Below, one piece after another: positions 7,665 to 7,698 of a stretch of 7,698 bases of DNA (position 1 is the first letter of the stretch; each line of letters starts with the position of its first letter). A program made the position numbers and the translations under genes. This DNA comes from an uncultured Treponema sp. (GTDB lineage Bacteria; Spirochaetota; Spirochaetia; Treponematales; Treponemataceae): NCBI GenBank assembly GCA_937901865.1, contig CALDID010000042.1:1-7698 (forward strand), in the 5' to 3' direction. The notes beneath the pieces were generated by a model. It worked only from the letters and a program-made list of their open reading frames with translations. It was not told the origin of the DNA and did not search any database.

Positions 7665-7698
7665 TACAATTCTCCTTCGCCGTTTGCAATCTCTTCCA
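7664..7698 (-). CDS. C-terminal end of an upstream gene, partial
   Basis: Only the last ten codons are inside the window. They read EEIANGEGEL and end in TAA at 7666-7664. The stop shares its final A with the ATG of the giant gene (TAATG), a classic translational-coupling junction, and this is the main reason to believe the frame. The tail is acidic. The other two minus-strand frames are also open over this short stretch, so coding potential alone proves nothing. The function cannot be inferred. By position it should belong to the same virion-structure operon. Confidence 0.6.
   Translation of the reverse strand, partial: EEIANGEGEL
7672..7678 (-). promoter_or_regulatory. Ribosome binding site of the giant gene
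   Basis: GAAGGAG on the minus strand, 7 nt before the ATG at 7664, is a near-perfect Shine-Dalgarno match. It decides the start, because the frame of the giant gene stays open upstream to the window edge. The site lies inside the last codons of the preceding gene. Confidence 0.9.

Noticed and set aside
7662..7698. Extension of the giant gene upstream of the ATG at 7664
   Set aside because: The frame is open to the window edge, but the ribosome site GAAGGAG and the TAATG junction with the preceding gene both point to the ATG at 7664.

Overview
The window looks like part of the structural (virion) module of a tailed bacteriophage or prophage. The evidence is one enormous uninterrupted reading frame, near-total coding density on one strand, and genes joined by 1 to 4 nt junctions. 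G+C is roughly 40% by eye. Strong purine-rich ribosome sites (GAAGGAG and GAGGTG) sit 7 nt before ATG codons, which suggests a host that relies on Shine-Dalgarno initiation, such as a Firmicute; this is an inference. The standard genetic code fits, because TAA and TAG act as stops and the 2442-codon frame is open without recoding.

Layout, reading on the minus strand from right to left: (1) the last 10 codons of an upstream gene, ending at 7664 with an acidic tail; (2) a 2442-residue giant protein (7664 to 336) whose ATG shares one base with the upstream stop (TAATG); (3) a 103-residue hydrophilic helical protein (331 to 20) that starts 4 nt after the giant's stop; (4) 19 bases after that stop with no recognisable signal. 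No tRNA, CRISPR array, insertion sequence, promoter or terminator is visible. The genes are almost certainly co-transcribed and translationally coupled.

The giant protein is not one I can name from a motif. It is beta-rich for about 1370 residues, then has a helical Ala/Gly-rich stretch of about 360 residues with several short hydrophobic segments, then a beta-rich, cysteine-containing C-terminal part of about 700 residues. A tail-tip, nozzle or stabilisation-type virion protein carrying a membrane-active insert is my best inference.

Two nucleotide-level signals stand out. First, four palindromic tetranucleotides (GATC, CATG, GGCC and CCGG) do not occur anywhere in 7698 bp, while other palindromes of the same base composition, such as GTAC and CTAG, are common. 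This looks like strong past selection by restriction. Second, a perfect G9 tract lies mid-gene in the giant protein, where a gain or loss of one base would truncate it just before the helical insert.
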